The notes beneath the pieces are model-generated. The model was given only the letters and a program-made list of their open reading frames with translations. It was not told the origin of the DNA and ran no database searches. Position numbers and translations under genes: made by a program. Positions 34,432 to 42,862 of a stretch of 64,000 bases of DNA are shown piece after piece. Each line of letters opens with the position of its first letter. The first letter of the stretch is position 1. The DNA is from WHSW01 sp963821025. GTDB taxonomy: Bacteria > Actinomycetota > Thermoleophilia > Solirubrobacterales > 70-9. The stretch is from assembly GCA_963821025.1 (NCBI GenBank), contig CAWGCG010000004.1, positions 558,001 to 622,000 of the forward strand. The letters are read 5' to 3'.

Positions 34432-34650
34432 TCACCATTTGAGCTCGATCTCGAGCTCACGCTCGTCGGTCTCCACCTCGAGCTCGACCTTGACCTGTAC
34501 CTCGTCCGGGATGTGAACCTTGAGCTTCATCCCGCCCTGCTCGAACTCGATGTCGTCGTCCTTGGCAAGCATGTTGGCCAGGTGGCGCAGCCGGGTGGCG
34601 ATCTCCTTGCGGCTCAGGGTCTCCTTCTGTTCGATCTCGAAAACGTCCAT
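34432..34650 (-). CDS. Amphi-Trp domain-containing protein
   Basis: A 72-residue protein with the amphi-Trp domain pattern: SRKEIATRLRHLANML helix, a GGMKLKVHIPDEVQVKVELEVE beta segment, and an acidic strand ending in the hallmark final Trp (ELEIELKW). The role of the domain is unknown; it is often found in small stress-associated or halophile proteins. AGGAAGGGAACC gives a strong ribosome-binding site before ATG 34650. It is controlled by dyad promoter 5, with an inferred leader of about 33 nt. Confidence 0.82.
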   Translation of the reverse strand: MDVFEIEQKETLSRKEIATRLRHLANMLAKDDDIEFEQGGMKLKVHIPDEVQVKVELEVETDERELEIELKW

Positions 34651-34689
34651 GGTTCCCTTCCTCGTCGCTTGACACTCGTCTCAACGGCG

Positions 34690-34734
34690 ATGCTACGCGC
34701 GGGCAGGCTGGGCGACATCCCCCCGATCAGGTGA
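34690..34734 (-). promoter_or_regulatory. Dyad-type promoter 5 (amphi-Trp operon)
   Basis: Core 34718-34734: in gene direction TCACCT-GATCG-GGGGGA. TAGCAT (34695-34690) lies 22 bp away, a good -10. The site is inside the 3' end of the MFS gene upstream. Confidence 0.62.
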
Positions 34735-36321
34735 TTGCGGTCCGCCCTCGTCAAGGATCCGGTCCGGCAGCTTGCGGGTCCCGGCGAAGGCGGCGACGAC
34801 GATGAAGCCGGCGACCAGCAGTGCCGTCTTCAGCGCCCGCAGCTGGGCGTCCTCGTAAGCGACGACGACCGCGTCGGCCTCCGGCGCGTCGAGACCGGCC
34901 TCGTCAGCGGCGACCCGCACCTGGTCTGCGGAGACGAAGCTCACCTGCCCTTCGACCCTGACCCCGACCTCCTGGCTGACCTCGCCCGAGATCTGGGGAT
35001 CGTCGCTGACGTTGGTGGTGAAACCGGTGATCAGACCGCTGATCAGCACGGCGCCGATCAGCGCGGTGCCGAGCGCCGCGCCCAGCTGCTGGGCGGTGAA
35101 CTGGAGCCCGCCGGCCTCGCTGCGATCGCGATCGCCGACCGCGGACTGCACCACGTTGCCGAGCTGCGATGCGATCAGCCCCAGGCCGGTCCCGAGCACC
35201 GCCATCGCCATTCCGAACCAGAAGCTGTCGATCTCGGGATCGATCGTGCTCAACAGGAGGATCACCGAGACGAGCAGCAGGGTGAGCCCGGCGCGGACGA
35301 TCGTCCGTGGCGCGATCCGAGTGGCCAGCCGCGCGCCGACGACGGCGGTGAGCAGCATCGCGACCGACACCGGCAGCATCCGCAGCCCGGTCTCGAAGGC
35401 GTCGAAGCCCTGGACGATCTGCAGGTAGAGCGGGATCGTGAAGAAGACGCCCATCAGGATCAGGTTCTGCGCCAGGAACATCGCCAGGCCGCCGCGCAGG
35501 CTGGCAATCTCGAACAGGCGAAAGTGGACCAACGGCGTCTGGCCTCCGCGGTCGCGGCGGCGCTCCCAGGCGCGGAACGCGCCGAGCAGCAGCGCTCCCG
35601 CGAGGACCACGAACGGGGTCAGCGAGAACCCGAAGGGCTCGATTGGTGAGTTGCGCGGGGTCAGCCATCCCCAGTTGCTCGCCTGCAGGACGCCGAAGAC
35701 GACCAGCCCGAGGCCGAGCGCCGAGAGCACCGAGCCGACCCAGTCGAGGCTTTTCGGGCGCTCCGTCTCAGTCGGTTCGCGCAGCAGCCGCACCGCCAGC
35801 AGGATCGCGATCACGACGACGACTTCGCCGGCGAAGACCAGCCGCCAGGTCAGGTTTGTGGTCAGCCAGCCGCCGAGGATCGGGCCGACCGCGATCCCGG
35901 CGCCGGCCACCCCGCCGAGCACGCCGTAGGCCGTCGCCCGGGCGCCGCCCGAGTAGTTGCCGGCGACCAGCGCGACCAGGGCCGGCAACACCAGCGCCGC
36001 CCCGATCCCCTCGAGCAGCGACCAGCCGAAGGCGAGGCTCGGCACGCTCCAGGAGAAGGTCGTCAGCAGTGAGCCGAGGCCGTAGATGACCAGACCGACG
36101 GTGAAGGCGCGCCGGCGGCCCCAGATGTCGCCGAGCTTGCCCCCGGTCACCATCAGCGCCGCCATCACCAGGGAATAGAGGGTGATCACGGCCTGGATCG
36201 CGGTCACGCTGGTGTCGAAATCCGCGACCAGCTGCGAGATCGAGACGTTCATCACCGACTGATCGAGCACCATCAGGAACTGCGCGGCCGAGAGGACCAG
36301 CAGGACCGACCACTTGCGCAT
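34693..36321 (-). CDS. MFS drug-efflux transporter, DHA2 (14-TM) family
   Basis: A 542-residue major facilitator of the EmrB/QacA group. The N-terminal motif LDQSVMNVSISQLVADF (family motif D1-like) and the loop-2/3 motif GGKLGDIWGRRRAF are typical of proton-driven drug exporters; about fourteen hydrophobic segments are present. A periplasmic loop of about 70 residues lies before the last helix. Substrate unknown. The last codons overlap dyad site 5. It follows the next MFS gene by 15 bp and is probably the second gene of that operon. Confidence 0.92.
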   Translation of the reverse strand: MRKWSVLLVLSAAQFLMVLDQSVMNVSISQLVADFDTSVTAIQAVITLYSLVMAALMVTGGKLGDIWGRRRAFTVGLVIYGLGSLLTTFSWSVPSLAFGWSLLEGIGAALVLPALVALVAGNYSGGARATAYGVLGGVAGAGIAVGPILGGWLTTNLTWRLVFAGEVVVVIAILLAVRLLREPTETERPKSLDWVGSVLSALGLGLVVFGVLQASNWGWLTPRNSPIEPFGFSLTPFVVLAGALLLGAFRAWERRRDRGGQTPLVHFRLFEIASLRGGLAMFLAQNLILMGVFFTIPLYLQIVQGFDAFETGLRMLPVSVAMLLTAVVGARLATRIAPRTIVRAGLTLLLVSVILLLSTIDPEIDSFWFGMAMAVLGTGLGLIASQLGNVVQSAVGDRDRSEAGGLQFTAQQLGAALGTALIGAVLISGLITGFTTNVSDDPQISGEVSQEVGVRVEGQVSFVSADQVRVAADEAGLDAPEADAVVVAYEDAQLRALKTALLVAGFIVVAAFAGTRKLPDRILDEGGPQSPDRGDVAQPARA

Positions 36322-36336
36322 CGACGCCGTCCTCGG

Positions 36337-37929
36337 TTAGGCCGGGGTCGGGGCTGTGGCGTCGACCGAAGAGGCGTCCTCGGCCCGGTAGCGCTCGAGC
36401 AGCGCCCGCTCGTCGTCGTGCTTGGGGAACATCGAGTAGACCAGCGCCGCGCCGAGCAAGATCGCGACGATCCCGGCGGTGTAGGCCCAGTCGTCGCCCT
36501 GCAGGAACGAGTCACGCGCCCCGGCGATGATCGGCTTCGCGTATTGCGGGTACTGCTCGGCCACCTCGGCGGCGCTCGAGAACGACTTTTGCAGCTCGCC
36601 CTCGACCTTGTCGCTGAGCTTGTCGGCATTCGGGGCCGCGCTGATCGCCGAGGCGACCGCGGAGGCATAGCCGGCCGTCAGCACGGCGCCCAGAATCGAC
36701 TGCATGATCGCTCCGCCGAGGTCGCGCTGGAGGTCGGCGGTCCCGGACGCCATCCCGGCGCGGGTCACCGGCACCGAGCCGGTGAGCGAGTGGGACGCCG
36801 GGGTGCCGGCAAAGCCGACCCCGATCCCGACCAGCGCGTAGCCGAGTCCGATCTGCCAGTAGGGGCTCGACTCATCCCAGAGCAACAACATCGCCAGGAA
36901 CCCGAGCAGGCAGAAGGCGTAGCCGATCAGCAGCGTGAGCCGCGATCCGCGCGATTCGACCAACCGCGCCGACCTCGGAGCGGCGATCACCATCCCGACG
37001 GCCGCCGGGAGGATCGCCAAACCGGCGTCCAGAGTCGAGTACTCGAGCACGTTCTGGAGGTACTGCTGGCCGATGAACATCGCCGCCATCAGGGTTCCGA
37101 AGACGATGATTCCCGCGCCTGCGGCGACCCAGAAGATTCGCCGCGACGCCACTCCGAGGTCGTAAAGCGGCACCCGCGCGCGTCGCTGGCGAATCACGAA
37201 GGCGACGGTGGCCGCGATCGCGATCGCCCCAAGACCGAGGGCGACCGTGCCGGCGCTGGGCACGGCGGCGAAGTTGATGGCCAAGACCAGGGCCGCCACC
37301 AACAAGATCGAGAGCAGTCCGCCGAGGTTGTCGACCGGGTCGGTGGTCTCGTTGACGTGCGCGGGCACGTAACGCGCCGCCATGTAGAGCGCCACGACCG
37401 CCAGCGGCAGGGTGATGAAGAAGACCGAGCCCCAATCGAACTCGAGCAGCAGCGCCCCCGCAATCAGCGGGCCGAGCGCCGAGATCGCGCCCCCGAGCGC
37501 CGACCAGAGCGCGATCGACTTCGTCCGCGCCGGCCCGGACCAAAGCGCGGTGATCAGCGCCAGGGTGGTCGGAAATGCCATCCCGGCGGAGATCCCGCCG
37601 ATCAGCCTGGCGACGAACAGGACCTCGATCGAGGGAGCGAACGCGGCCAGCAGGCAGGCCGGGATCGAGAGCCCGACGCCGAGGATCAGCATCCGCTTGC
37701 GCCCGTAACGGTCGCCGATCGCGCCCAGGTAGAGCACCGACGCCGCCAACCCCAGCGAGTAACCGACCGCGACCAGGTTGAGCGCCACCTGGCCCGCGTC
37801 GAAGGCCTTGCCGATGTCCGGCAGCGCGACGTTGGCGACCGCGAGGTTGAGGTTGGCGACCGCCGCCACCAGGATCAGCGCGGCGAGCACGAATTTCGGG
37901 CGACCTGGCGCTTTCGAGGTCTCCGCCAC
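36337..37929 (-). CDS. MFS transporter, DHA2-like
   Basis: A 530-residue major facilitator, about fourteen hydrophobic helices. LNLAVANVALPDIGKAFDA and YLGAIGDRYGRKRML are the DHA2-type signature motifs. A soluble loop near the C-terminus (DKLSDKVEGELQKSFSSAAEVAEQ) is similar to the one in the paired MFS gene, so the two may be old duplicates. GTG 37929 is preferred as start because the inferred transcription start is at about 37931 and the site 6 dyad lies upstream; ATG 37968 would overlap the dyad. Confidence 0.9.
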   Translation of the reverse strand: MAETSKAPGRPKFVLAALILVAAVANLNLAVANVALPDIGKAFDAGQVALNLVAVGYSLGLAASVLYLGAIGDRYGRKRMLILGVGLSIPACLLAAFAPSIEVLFVARLIGGISAGMAFPTTLALITALWSGPARTKSIALWSALGGAISALGPLIAGALLLEFDWGSVFFITLPLAVVALYMAARYVPAHVNETTDPVDNLGGLLSILLVAALVLAINFAAVPSAGTVALGLGAIAIAATVAFVIRQRRARVPLYDLGVASRRIFWVAAGAGIIVFGTLMAAMFIGQQYLQNVLEYSTLDAGLAILPAAVGMVIAAPRSARLVESRGSRLTLLIGYAFCLLGFLAMLLLWDESSPYWQIGLGYALVGIGVGFAGTPASHSLTGSVPVTRAGMASGTADLQRDLGGAIMQSILGAVLTAGYASAVASAISAAPNADKLSDKVEGELQKSFSSAAEVAEQYPQYAKPIIAGARDSFLQGDDWAYTAGIVAILLGAALVYSMFPKHDDERALLERYRAEDASSVDATAPTPA

Positions 37930-37937
37930 CGAGGGCG

Positions 37938-38009
37938 AGCCTATGCGCCGAGACGGCCGGGGCGTCATCCGGTGCGGGTGATTCGAGCGTCGCCGGTTTC
38001 GGTCAGGCT
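37938..38009. promoter_or_regulatory. Dyad-type divergent promoter 6 (MFS pair and membrane protein)
   Basis: Core 37965-37981 reads TCATCC-GGTGC-GGGTGA on the + strand. On the - strand, TAGGCT (37943-37938) is 21 bp away; on the + strand, CAGGCT (38004-38009) is 22 bp away. Both inferred starts fall within about five bases of a start codon (GTG 37929, ATG 38021). Confidence 0.65.
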
Positions 38010-38020
38010 TGCAGCCGCCG

Positions 38021-38842
38021 ATGATCAGCTATCCCCGTACCCCGTCCGGCTGGACGGTCGTCGACCGCAACCGGGTCGGGCCGTTCACCACCCACGTCTC
38101 CTACCGCCGTGCCGATGGAACCAGGGCGCAGTGGTCCTCTCGCCTGCATCGCAAGCACGCCTCGCTGCTCTCGCGGGCGCGCGGCACCCGGCGCTGGGCG
38201 CCCCGAGATGCCGCCTGGTGGATCGGCGTCTTGTTCGCGATCGGTGCGACCTGCTTCGTCGTCGGCCCGTTCCCCGGCTTTCTGGCGCTGGTCGGCCCGG
38301 AGGCCGACGCGACCGTCTTCCTCGTCGGCTCGATCTTCTTCACCTCGGCGGCGCTGTTGCAATACCTGGAGGCGGCGAACGCCGACGAGGGCCCCGCGCA
38401 GCGCCGCCGGCGTCTGCGCCTGCTCACCTTCGAGCCGCGCCGGATCGACTGGTGGAGCTCGCTGATTCAGCTCGCGGGCACCGTCTTCTTCAACCTCAGC
38501 ACCTTTCGCGCGCTCGAGGAGGCGCTCGGGACGAGCGCCACCGACCAGCTGATCTGGCGCCCCGACATGCTCGGCTCGATCTGCTTCTTGGTCGCCAGCT
38601 ACCTTGCCTACGTCGAGGCATCCGGCAGCCTGCGGTGGCGTCGTCGGCGGGAGACGGGTTGGCGGATCGCGGTTGTCAACCTTGCCGGCAGCGTCGCCTT
38701 TCAGGTCTCGGCGGTGGCCTCCTACACGCTTCCCAAGACCGGCGACGTGCTCGCCCTCGGGGCTGCCAACTTCACCACCGCCGCGGGGGCGGTCTGCTTC
38801 TTGGTCGGGGCGCTGTGGCTTTTGCCGGAGTCGACCGGGTGA
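38021..38842 (+). CDS. Polytopic membrane protein with YrhK-like helices
   Basis: A 273-residue membrane protein. After a soluble N-terminus (PRTPSGWTVVDRNRVG), three helix pairs share a repeated motif: DATVFLVGSIFFTSAALLQY, GSICFLVASYLAYVEA and GAVCFLVGALWLLPE, reminiscent of the YrhK-like domain. Tryptophan-rich loops (APRDAAWWIG, RRIDWWSSL) lie at membrane interfaces. Function unknown. ATG 38021 is preferred over in-frame ATG 38009 because of the adjacent -10 element. Its stop overlaps the GAP-family gene, so the two are coupled. Confidence 0.72.
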   Translation: MISYPRTPSGWTVVDRNRVGPFTTHVSYRRADGTRAQWSSRLHRKHASLLSRARGTRRWAPRDAAWWIGVLFAIGATCFVVGPFPGFLALVGPEADATVFLVGSIFFTSAALLQYLEAANADEGPAQRRRRLRLLTFEPRRIDWWSSLIQLAGTVFFNLSTFRALEEALGTSATDQLIWRPDMLGSICFLVASYLAYVEASGSLRWRRRRETGWRIAVVNLAGSVAFQVSAVASYTLPKTGDVLALGAANFTTAAGAVCFLVGALWLLPESTG

Positions 38843-39501
38843 GCGTCGAGGCGCTCGCCCTGGCCGTGCTCAGCGCCCTTCGCCCGACCGCGCTGGCGGC
38901 GGTGTACGCGCTGCTCGCGGCGCCGCGCCCCTCGCGGCCGCTGGCCGCCTATACGATCGCGGGGCTCGCGTCCAGCATCGTCGGCGGGGTGGTGGTAGTC
39001 GCCGTGCTTCACGGCGTCCGGGTCGAGACCGGGACCTCGACCGCGAACGCGGTGATCGAGCTCGTCGGGGGAGCTGCGGCGCTCGGATTCGCGGCGGCGA
39101 TCGTCTCCGGGCGGTGGCAGACCGGCTCGCGCACGACGCGGACGCCGGGCGACTCCCGGCTCGTTCGCAGACTGCGCGAACCCTCGATGCGAATCGCCGC
39201 CGGCGCCGGGATCGCCACCCACCTGCCGGGGCTCTTCTATCTGCTCGGCCTGAACGCGATCGCCGCCGGCGACCCGCCGCTCGCGCAGGGGATCGTCTCG
39301 GTGCTGATCTTCGATGCGATCTGGTTGGCGATCCCGATCGGCGCCCTCGTGGTCAGCGTCAGGCGGCCGGCTGACGTTCGCGACGCAGTCGGCCGGGTGT
39401 CGGCCTGGATGCACAGCCGCCAGCGCGCCATCTTGACCCTGGCCTTGATCGTCGTCGGCGCCTACTTCACGACTCGGGGCGTGATCGATCTGCTCGGCTA
39501 G
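38839..39501 (+). CDS. GAP/Sap family membrane protein
   Basis: A 220-residue protein with six hydrophobic segments and the LSALRPTALAAVYALLAAPRPSRPLAAY N-terminal motif of the GAP family (Sap, sulfolipid-addressing protein of mycobacteria). Mycobacterial homologues help move glycopeptidolipids or sulfolipid across the envelope, so lipid or glycolipid export is a reasonable guess. GTG 38839 overlaps the stop of the preceding membrane protein by 4 bp. A hairpin terminator follows the stop. Confidence 0.85.
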   Translation: MSVEALALAVLSALRPTALAAVYALLAAPRPSRPLAAYTIAGLASSIVGGVVVVAVLHGVRVETGTSTANAVIELVGGAAALGFAAAIVSGRWQTGSRTTRTPGDSRLVRRLREPSMRIAAGAGIATHLPGLFYLLGLNAIAAGDPPLAQGIVSVLIFDAIWLAIPIGALVVSVRRPADVRDAVGRVSAWMHSRQRAILTLALIVVGAYFTTRGVIDLLG

Positions 39502-39510
39502 GTGCCCCTG

Positions 39511-39530
39511 GGTCGCGGCCCGCCGCGATC
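39511..39530 (+). terminator. Hairpin after the GAP-family gene
   Basis: Stem TCGCGG/CCGCGA with loop CCCG, extended by a G-C and a G-T pair, ten bases after the stop. No T tract. Confidence 0.5.
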
Positions 39531-39656
39531 GAGGCCAGCAGCCCGATCCCTTCCCGGCCTCCGTTCGGGGCCAACGCTGACGGCGAGGCGCCCGGATGCT
39601 TTCGATCAGAGCTGCAAGCGCGGTCGGGCGCCTCTTGGTCATAGGATCGGCTCCAA

Positions 39657-40235
39657 TTGACTGGCACTACCCCCGGATCCGTGGCCCCTTGGCGGCGTTC
39701 GTGGCTTCGCGAGGCCGAGCGCCTCGACCTCGCGATCTACACAGCCATCGCCCGTACTCCGACCCCGGCCACGGACAGGGCGATGAGCCGTCTTTCGAGC
39801 GCCGCCGACTACTCCCGCCTGTGGGGGATCGCGGCGCTTGGCCTCGCCCTGGTCGGTGGTCAGCGCGGGCGCCGCGCGGCCGTCATGGGGGTTGCGTCGG
39901 TGGCGGTCACGGCGACCGTGGTCAACGCGGTGATCAAGCCGCTGTGGCGACGGCCACGACCGGATCGAGTTGCGCAGGAGGTGCCCTTGGCGCGTCACGT
40001 GCGGATGCCGACCTCGAGCTCGTTGCCGTCGGGTCACAGCGCCGCCGGGTTCGCCTTCGCGACCGGCGTCGGCAGTGTGATGCCGTGGCCGGCGGTCGGT
40101 CTGCATGTGCTCTCGGCGGCGGTCGCCTACTCGCGGGTGCACACTGGCGTCCACTACCCGGGCGACGTTGTCGCCGGAGCGCTCTTGGGGACGGCGTTCG
40201 CCCAGCTGACGACTCAGGCGCTCGCCCGTAGCTGA
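39657..40235 (+). CDS. PAP2-family phosphatase
   Basis: A 192-residue PAP2 membrane phosphatase, probably acting on undecaprenyl pyrophosphate or phosphatidic acid. The three catalytic motifs are KPLWRRPRPD, SLPSGHSAAG and SRVHTGVHYPGDV with the catalytic histidines. About five membrane segments. TTG 39657 is the start, with TAGGAT nine bases upstream. The 155 bp before it contains only a hairpin from the previous gene. Confidence 0.92.
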   Translation: MTGTTPGSVAPWRRSWLREAERLDLAIYTAIARTPTPATDRAMSRLSSAADYSRLWGIAALGLALVGGQRGRRAAVMGVASVAVTATVVNAVIKPLWRRPRPDRVAQEVPLARHVRMPTSSSLPSGHSAAGFAFATGVGSVMPWPAVGLHVLSAAVAYSRVHTGVHYPGDVVAGALLGTAFAQLTTQALARS

Positions 40236-40250
40236 GGCTCGCGCGCGAGT

Positions 40251-40278
40251 GCGCCCCCGCCTCGAGCGGCGGGGGCGC
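40251..40278. terminator. Strong GC hairpin between convergent genes
   Basis: Eleven-bp perfect stem GCGCCCCCGCC/GGCGGGGGCGC with a six-base loop, between the PAP2 stop and the SHOCT gene end. Confidence 0.7.
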
Positions 40279-40303
40279 GCCGCGGCCGCCGGCGCTCGCG
40301 CGG

Positions 40304-40603
40304 TCAGCTGCCGAGCACCTTCGCCTTCTGAGCGGCGAACTCCTCGTCGGTGAGCACGCCCTGCTGGTGGAGCTCGCCCAACTGCTTGAGCTGGTCGATC
40401 GTGTCGGACGCCGGCCCCGAAGCGGGCGCCGCCGGCGCCGCCTGCGGCGCAGGAGGCTGTTGTTGTGCCTCGAGCTGTCCGATCCGCGCCTGCTCGTCGT
40501 ACTCGCGCTGCTGGGCTTCGGAGCGCTTCTTTCCGGCGTAGTAGGCGCCGCCGCCGACCGCGGCGGCGCGTAGCAGCGGGCGTCGACGCATCATCAATGG
40601 CAT
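40304..40603 (-). CDS. SHOCT-domain protein (99 aa)
   Basis: A small protein with a basic/hydrophobic N-terminal anchor (RRRPLLRAAAVGGGAYYAG), a Gln/Ala/Pro-rich linker (PPAPQAAPAAPASG) and a C-terminal SHOCT motif: IDQLKQLGELHQQGVLTDEEF followed by AAQKAKVLG. SHOCT segments are short oligomerisation helices found at the ends of many bacterial membrane-associated proteins. Probably the third gene of the DUF7144-CMD-SHOCT operon (9 bp downstream of CMD). Confidence 0.85.
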   Translation of the reverse strand: MPLMMRRRPLLRAAAVGGGAYYAGKKRSEAQQREYDEQARIGQLEAQQQPPAPQAAPAAPASGPASDTIDQLKQLGELHQQGVLTDEEFAAQKAKVLGS

Positions 40604-40612
40604 CGCTTCCTC

Positions 40613-40960
40613 CTATTCTGAGAATTCGGGCAGCGAGAGCCCGAGTGCGAGCATGATCTCGGGTGCGGCCGCGACAACCTTCGGACCGCCCACCTGCGGC
40701 GCGACAGCGCGCAGCACCCCGAGGATGTCCTCGGCGGTGGCGCCGCTCTCGACCGCGTTGGCGACCTGCCACGCGTACGAGGCCGGCGGGGCGTCGAGGG
40801 CGATCAGGGTCGCGACCTTGACCAGCGCGAAGGTCCGCGGATCGAGGCCGGTTGCCTCGAGCTGGGCCTCGCGCAGCTCCAGCGCCGCCTCGATCACGTC
40901 GACCTCGCCGGCCGAGATCCCGGCGAGCGCGTCTTGGGTTTCCTGGTTGACGCCGGTCAT
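40613..40960 (-). CDS. Carboxymuconolactone decarboxylase (AhpD-like fold) family protein
   Basis: A 115-residue CMD-fold protein: FALVKVATLIALDAPPASYAWQVANAVESGATAEDILGVL is the family core. It contains no cysteine at all, so the CxxC pair used by AhpD-type peroxidase partners is missing; a peroxidase role is therefore unlikely and decarboxylase/isomerase or structural function remains open. ATG 40960 overlaps the DUF7144 stop by 4 bp. Confidence 0.85.
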   Translation of the reverse strand: MTGVNQETQDALAGISAGEVDVIEAALELREAQLEATGLDPRTFALVKVATLIALDAPPASYAWQVANAVESGATAEDILGVLRAVAPQVGGPKVVAAAPEIMLALGLSLPEFSE

Positions 40961-41361
40961 CGCGCCACCTCGCTGCGGCCACCGTGAACGACCAGGCCGT
41001 AGATCACCAGCATGTCGATGATGAACAGCATGAACGCCGCGAACGGGTAGGCGTTGACGGTGAACAGGATCGCGATCGCGCTGAGGCTGGCGGTAAGGAC
41101 ACCGATGATCCGGCCGTAGGGGTGGCGGTTCCAGATCGAAAACGCGGCGATCAGCTGCAGCACACCGACGATCAGCAGGATCCAACCCCAGGTGTTGAGG
41201 TCGGTGAAGATGACGTATCGGCCCTCGTCGGTGAAAAAGGACGAGTTGTCGATCGCGGCGATCCCGAAGATGAAGTTGAGGAAACCGGCGATCACGATCA
41301 TCACCCCGGCGAACAGGACCCACCCGTCGCCTCGATGAGGTTCTGCGTCGTACGTGCTCAC
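40957..41361 (-). CDS. DUF7144-type four-helix membrane protein
   Basis: A 134-residue membrane protein with four hydrophobic helices, beginning DGWVLFAGVMIVIAGFLNFIFGIAAI, which is the signature of this actinobacterial family, and with NTWGWILLIVGVLQLIAAFSIW in the middle. Function unknown; homologues are often in stress gene sets. GGAGGG precedes ATG 41361. It heads the three-gene operon controlled by dyad site 7, with an inferred leader of about 43 nt. Confidence 0.82.
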   Translation of the reverse strand: MSTYDAEPHRGDGWVLFAGVMIVIAGFLNFIFGIAAIDNSSFFTDEGRYVIFTDLNTWGWILLIVGVLQLIAAFSIWNRHPYGRIIGVLTASLSAIAILFTVNAYPFAAFMLFIIDMLVIYGLVVHGGRSEVAR

Positions 41362-41410
41362 GTGCCCTCCTTGGATCGAATTGACGCGACGCCATTGCGA
41401 CGCTGGTCAA

Positions 41411-41454
41411 AACCTACGCCCGGGGTGTGGCCTCGCATCCCCCCAAGCGGGTGA
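41411..41454 (-). promoter_or_regulatory. Dyad-type promoter 7 (DUF7144 operon)
   Basis: Core 41438-41454: in gene direction TCACCC-GCTTG-GGGGGA. TAGGTT (41416-41411) lies 21 bp away, an excellent -10 for this genome. Confidence 0.65.
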
Positions 41455-41465
41455 TTTCGCCCGCC

Positions 41466-42839
41466 TCAATAGCCGACGCCGGTCTTCACCCGCTTGCGCT
41501 CGTGCTTGCTCAGGCCGCCCTTCTTCTCGAGCGTCTCGCAGGCCGCATGGATGTCGTCGGCAAGCGTGTCGACCAGGGCATGGGTGAGGTTGAGCTTGAC
41601 CAGCGCCCGCAACATCTTCACGTGGTCGGCCTTCGGCGGCATCGTGTAGGCGGGCAGCATCCAACCGCGTTCGGCCGCCACCTGCCAGGCGATGTCGAAC
41701 TCGTCGAAGGGCTCGTCGCCCGCGAGCCTGAAGGCGACCAGCGGCAGCTGCTCCTCGCCGGCGCCGACGACCTCGAACCGCTTCTCTGACGTGATCCGGT
41801 CAGCGAGCAACTCGGCGTTTTCCTGCATCACCTTCATTACGTAGCGATAACCGCTGTGCCCGAACCTGATCAGGTTGTAGTACTGGGCGAGGACCATCGC
41901 CGAACCGGTCGAGAAGTTGAGGGTGAAGGTCGCGTCGGTCTTGCCGAGGTAGTTCTCGTAGAAGACGAGGTCCTCGGCGAGGTCGGCCGGCTCGCGGAAT
42001 ATCAGCCAGCCGATCCCTGGGTAGACGAGCCCGAACTTGTGTCCCGAGGCGTTGATCGACCGCACCTGCTCGAGGCGGAAGTCCCACTCGGAGTCGGGAT
42101 AGAGAAACGGCCAGACGAAGGCGCCGCTGGCGCCGTCGATGTGCAGCGGCACGTCGAGGCCGTCGTCGTTCTTGCGGGCGAGGAGGTGGTCGTTGATCCC
42201 GCGGATGTCATCGGCATGCCCGGTGAAGGTCGTGCCGAGCACGGCGGCGACACCGATCGTGTTCTCGTCGACGTGAGGCTCGACATCCTCCGGGCCGATC
42301 GTGTACTTGTCGGGCTGCAGGGGCACGATCCGGGGCTCGACGTCGAAGTAGCGACAGAACTTCTCCCAGACGACGTGCACATCGCCGCCGAAGATCAGGT
42401 TGGGCTTGTCGGTGTCCTTACCCGCCGCCTCGCGACGCTGGCGCCATTTCCACTTCAGCGAGAGCGCCCCGAGCATGATCGCTTCCGACGACCCCTGGGT
42501 GCGCGCGCCGGTGGTCTCGCCGGGGGCGTTGAAGAGCTCGGCCAGCATCCTGATGCAACGCTGCTCGATCTCCGCCGTCCGTGGGTACTCGGCGTGGTCG
42601 ATGAAGTTCCGATCGAGGCTCTCGGTGACGATCTCCCGGGCCTCGGGTTCCATCCAGGTGGTGACGAAGGTCGCCAGGTTGCGCTCGGGGATTCCGTCGA
42701 GCACCATCTCCTCCTGGATCAGGCGCTTCGCCGCCAGCGGTGTCATCCCGTCCCGGGGCATCTCATCGTCTGGGGCACCCTCGATCAGCCATCGGCCGCC
42801 GAGCCGGTTCGCCAGGTCGCGCATTTCCGCGTCGCTCAT
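41466..42839 (-). CDS. gad: Glutamate decarboxylase (PLP-dependent)
   Basis: A 457-residue group II decarboxylase that converts glutamate to GABA with proton consumption. The PLP-Lys motif is INASGHKFGLVYPG; IDGASGAFVWPFLYP, TTFTGHADDI and GSSEAIMLGAL are family landmarks, matching GadA/GadB rather than other amino-acid decarboxylases. GAGGAGGT precedes ATG 42839. No GABA/glutamate antiporter (GadC) is adjacent; the two MFS genes at 34.7-37.9 kb do not belong to that family. Controlled by dyad site 8. Confidence 0.95.
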   Translation of the reverse strand: MSDAEMRDLANRLGGRWLIEGAPDDEMPRDGMTPLAAKRLIQEEMVLDGIPERNLATFVTTWMEPEAREIVTESLDRNFIDHAEYPRTAEIEQRCIRMLAELFNAPGETTGARTQGSSEAIMLGALSLKWKWRQRREAAGKDTDKPNLIFGGDVHVVWEKFCRYFDVEPRIVPLQPDKYTIGPEDVEPHVDENTIGVAAVLGTTFTGHADDIRGINDHLLARKNDDGLDVPLHIDGASGAFVWPFLYPDSEWDFRLEQVRSINASGHKFGLVYPGIGWLIFREPADLAEDLVFYENYLGKTDATFTLNFSTGSAMVLAQYYNLIRFGHSGYRYVMKVMQENAELLADRITSEKRFEVVGAGEEQLPLVAFRLAGDEPFDEFDIAWQVAAERGWMLPAYTMPPKADHVKMLRALVKLNLTHALVDTLADDIHAACETLEKKGGLSKHERKRVKTGVGY

Positions 42840-42862
42840 TGGACCTCCTCGTTGGTTCGCAG

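Noticed and set aside
36418..38838. A long plus-strand frame running into the GAP-family gene
   Set aside because: Only the last 220 codons (from GTG 38839) encode a recognisable protein; the rest is the mirror of an MFS gene and then a shifted frame of the YrhK-like gene.
40613..40960. Reading the CMD-fold protein as an AhpD-type peroxidase partner
   Set aside because: No cysteines in the protein, so no CxxC redox pair.
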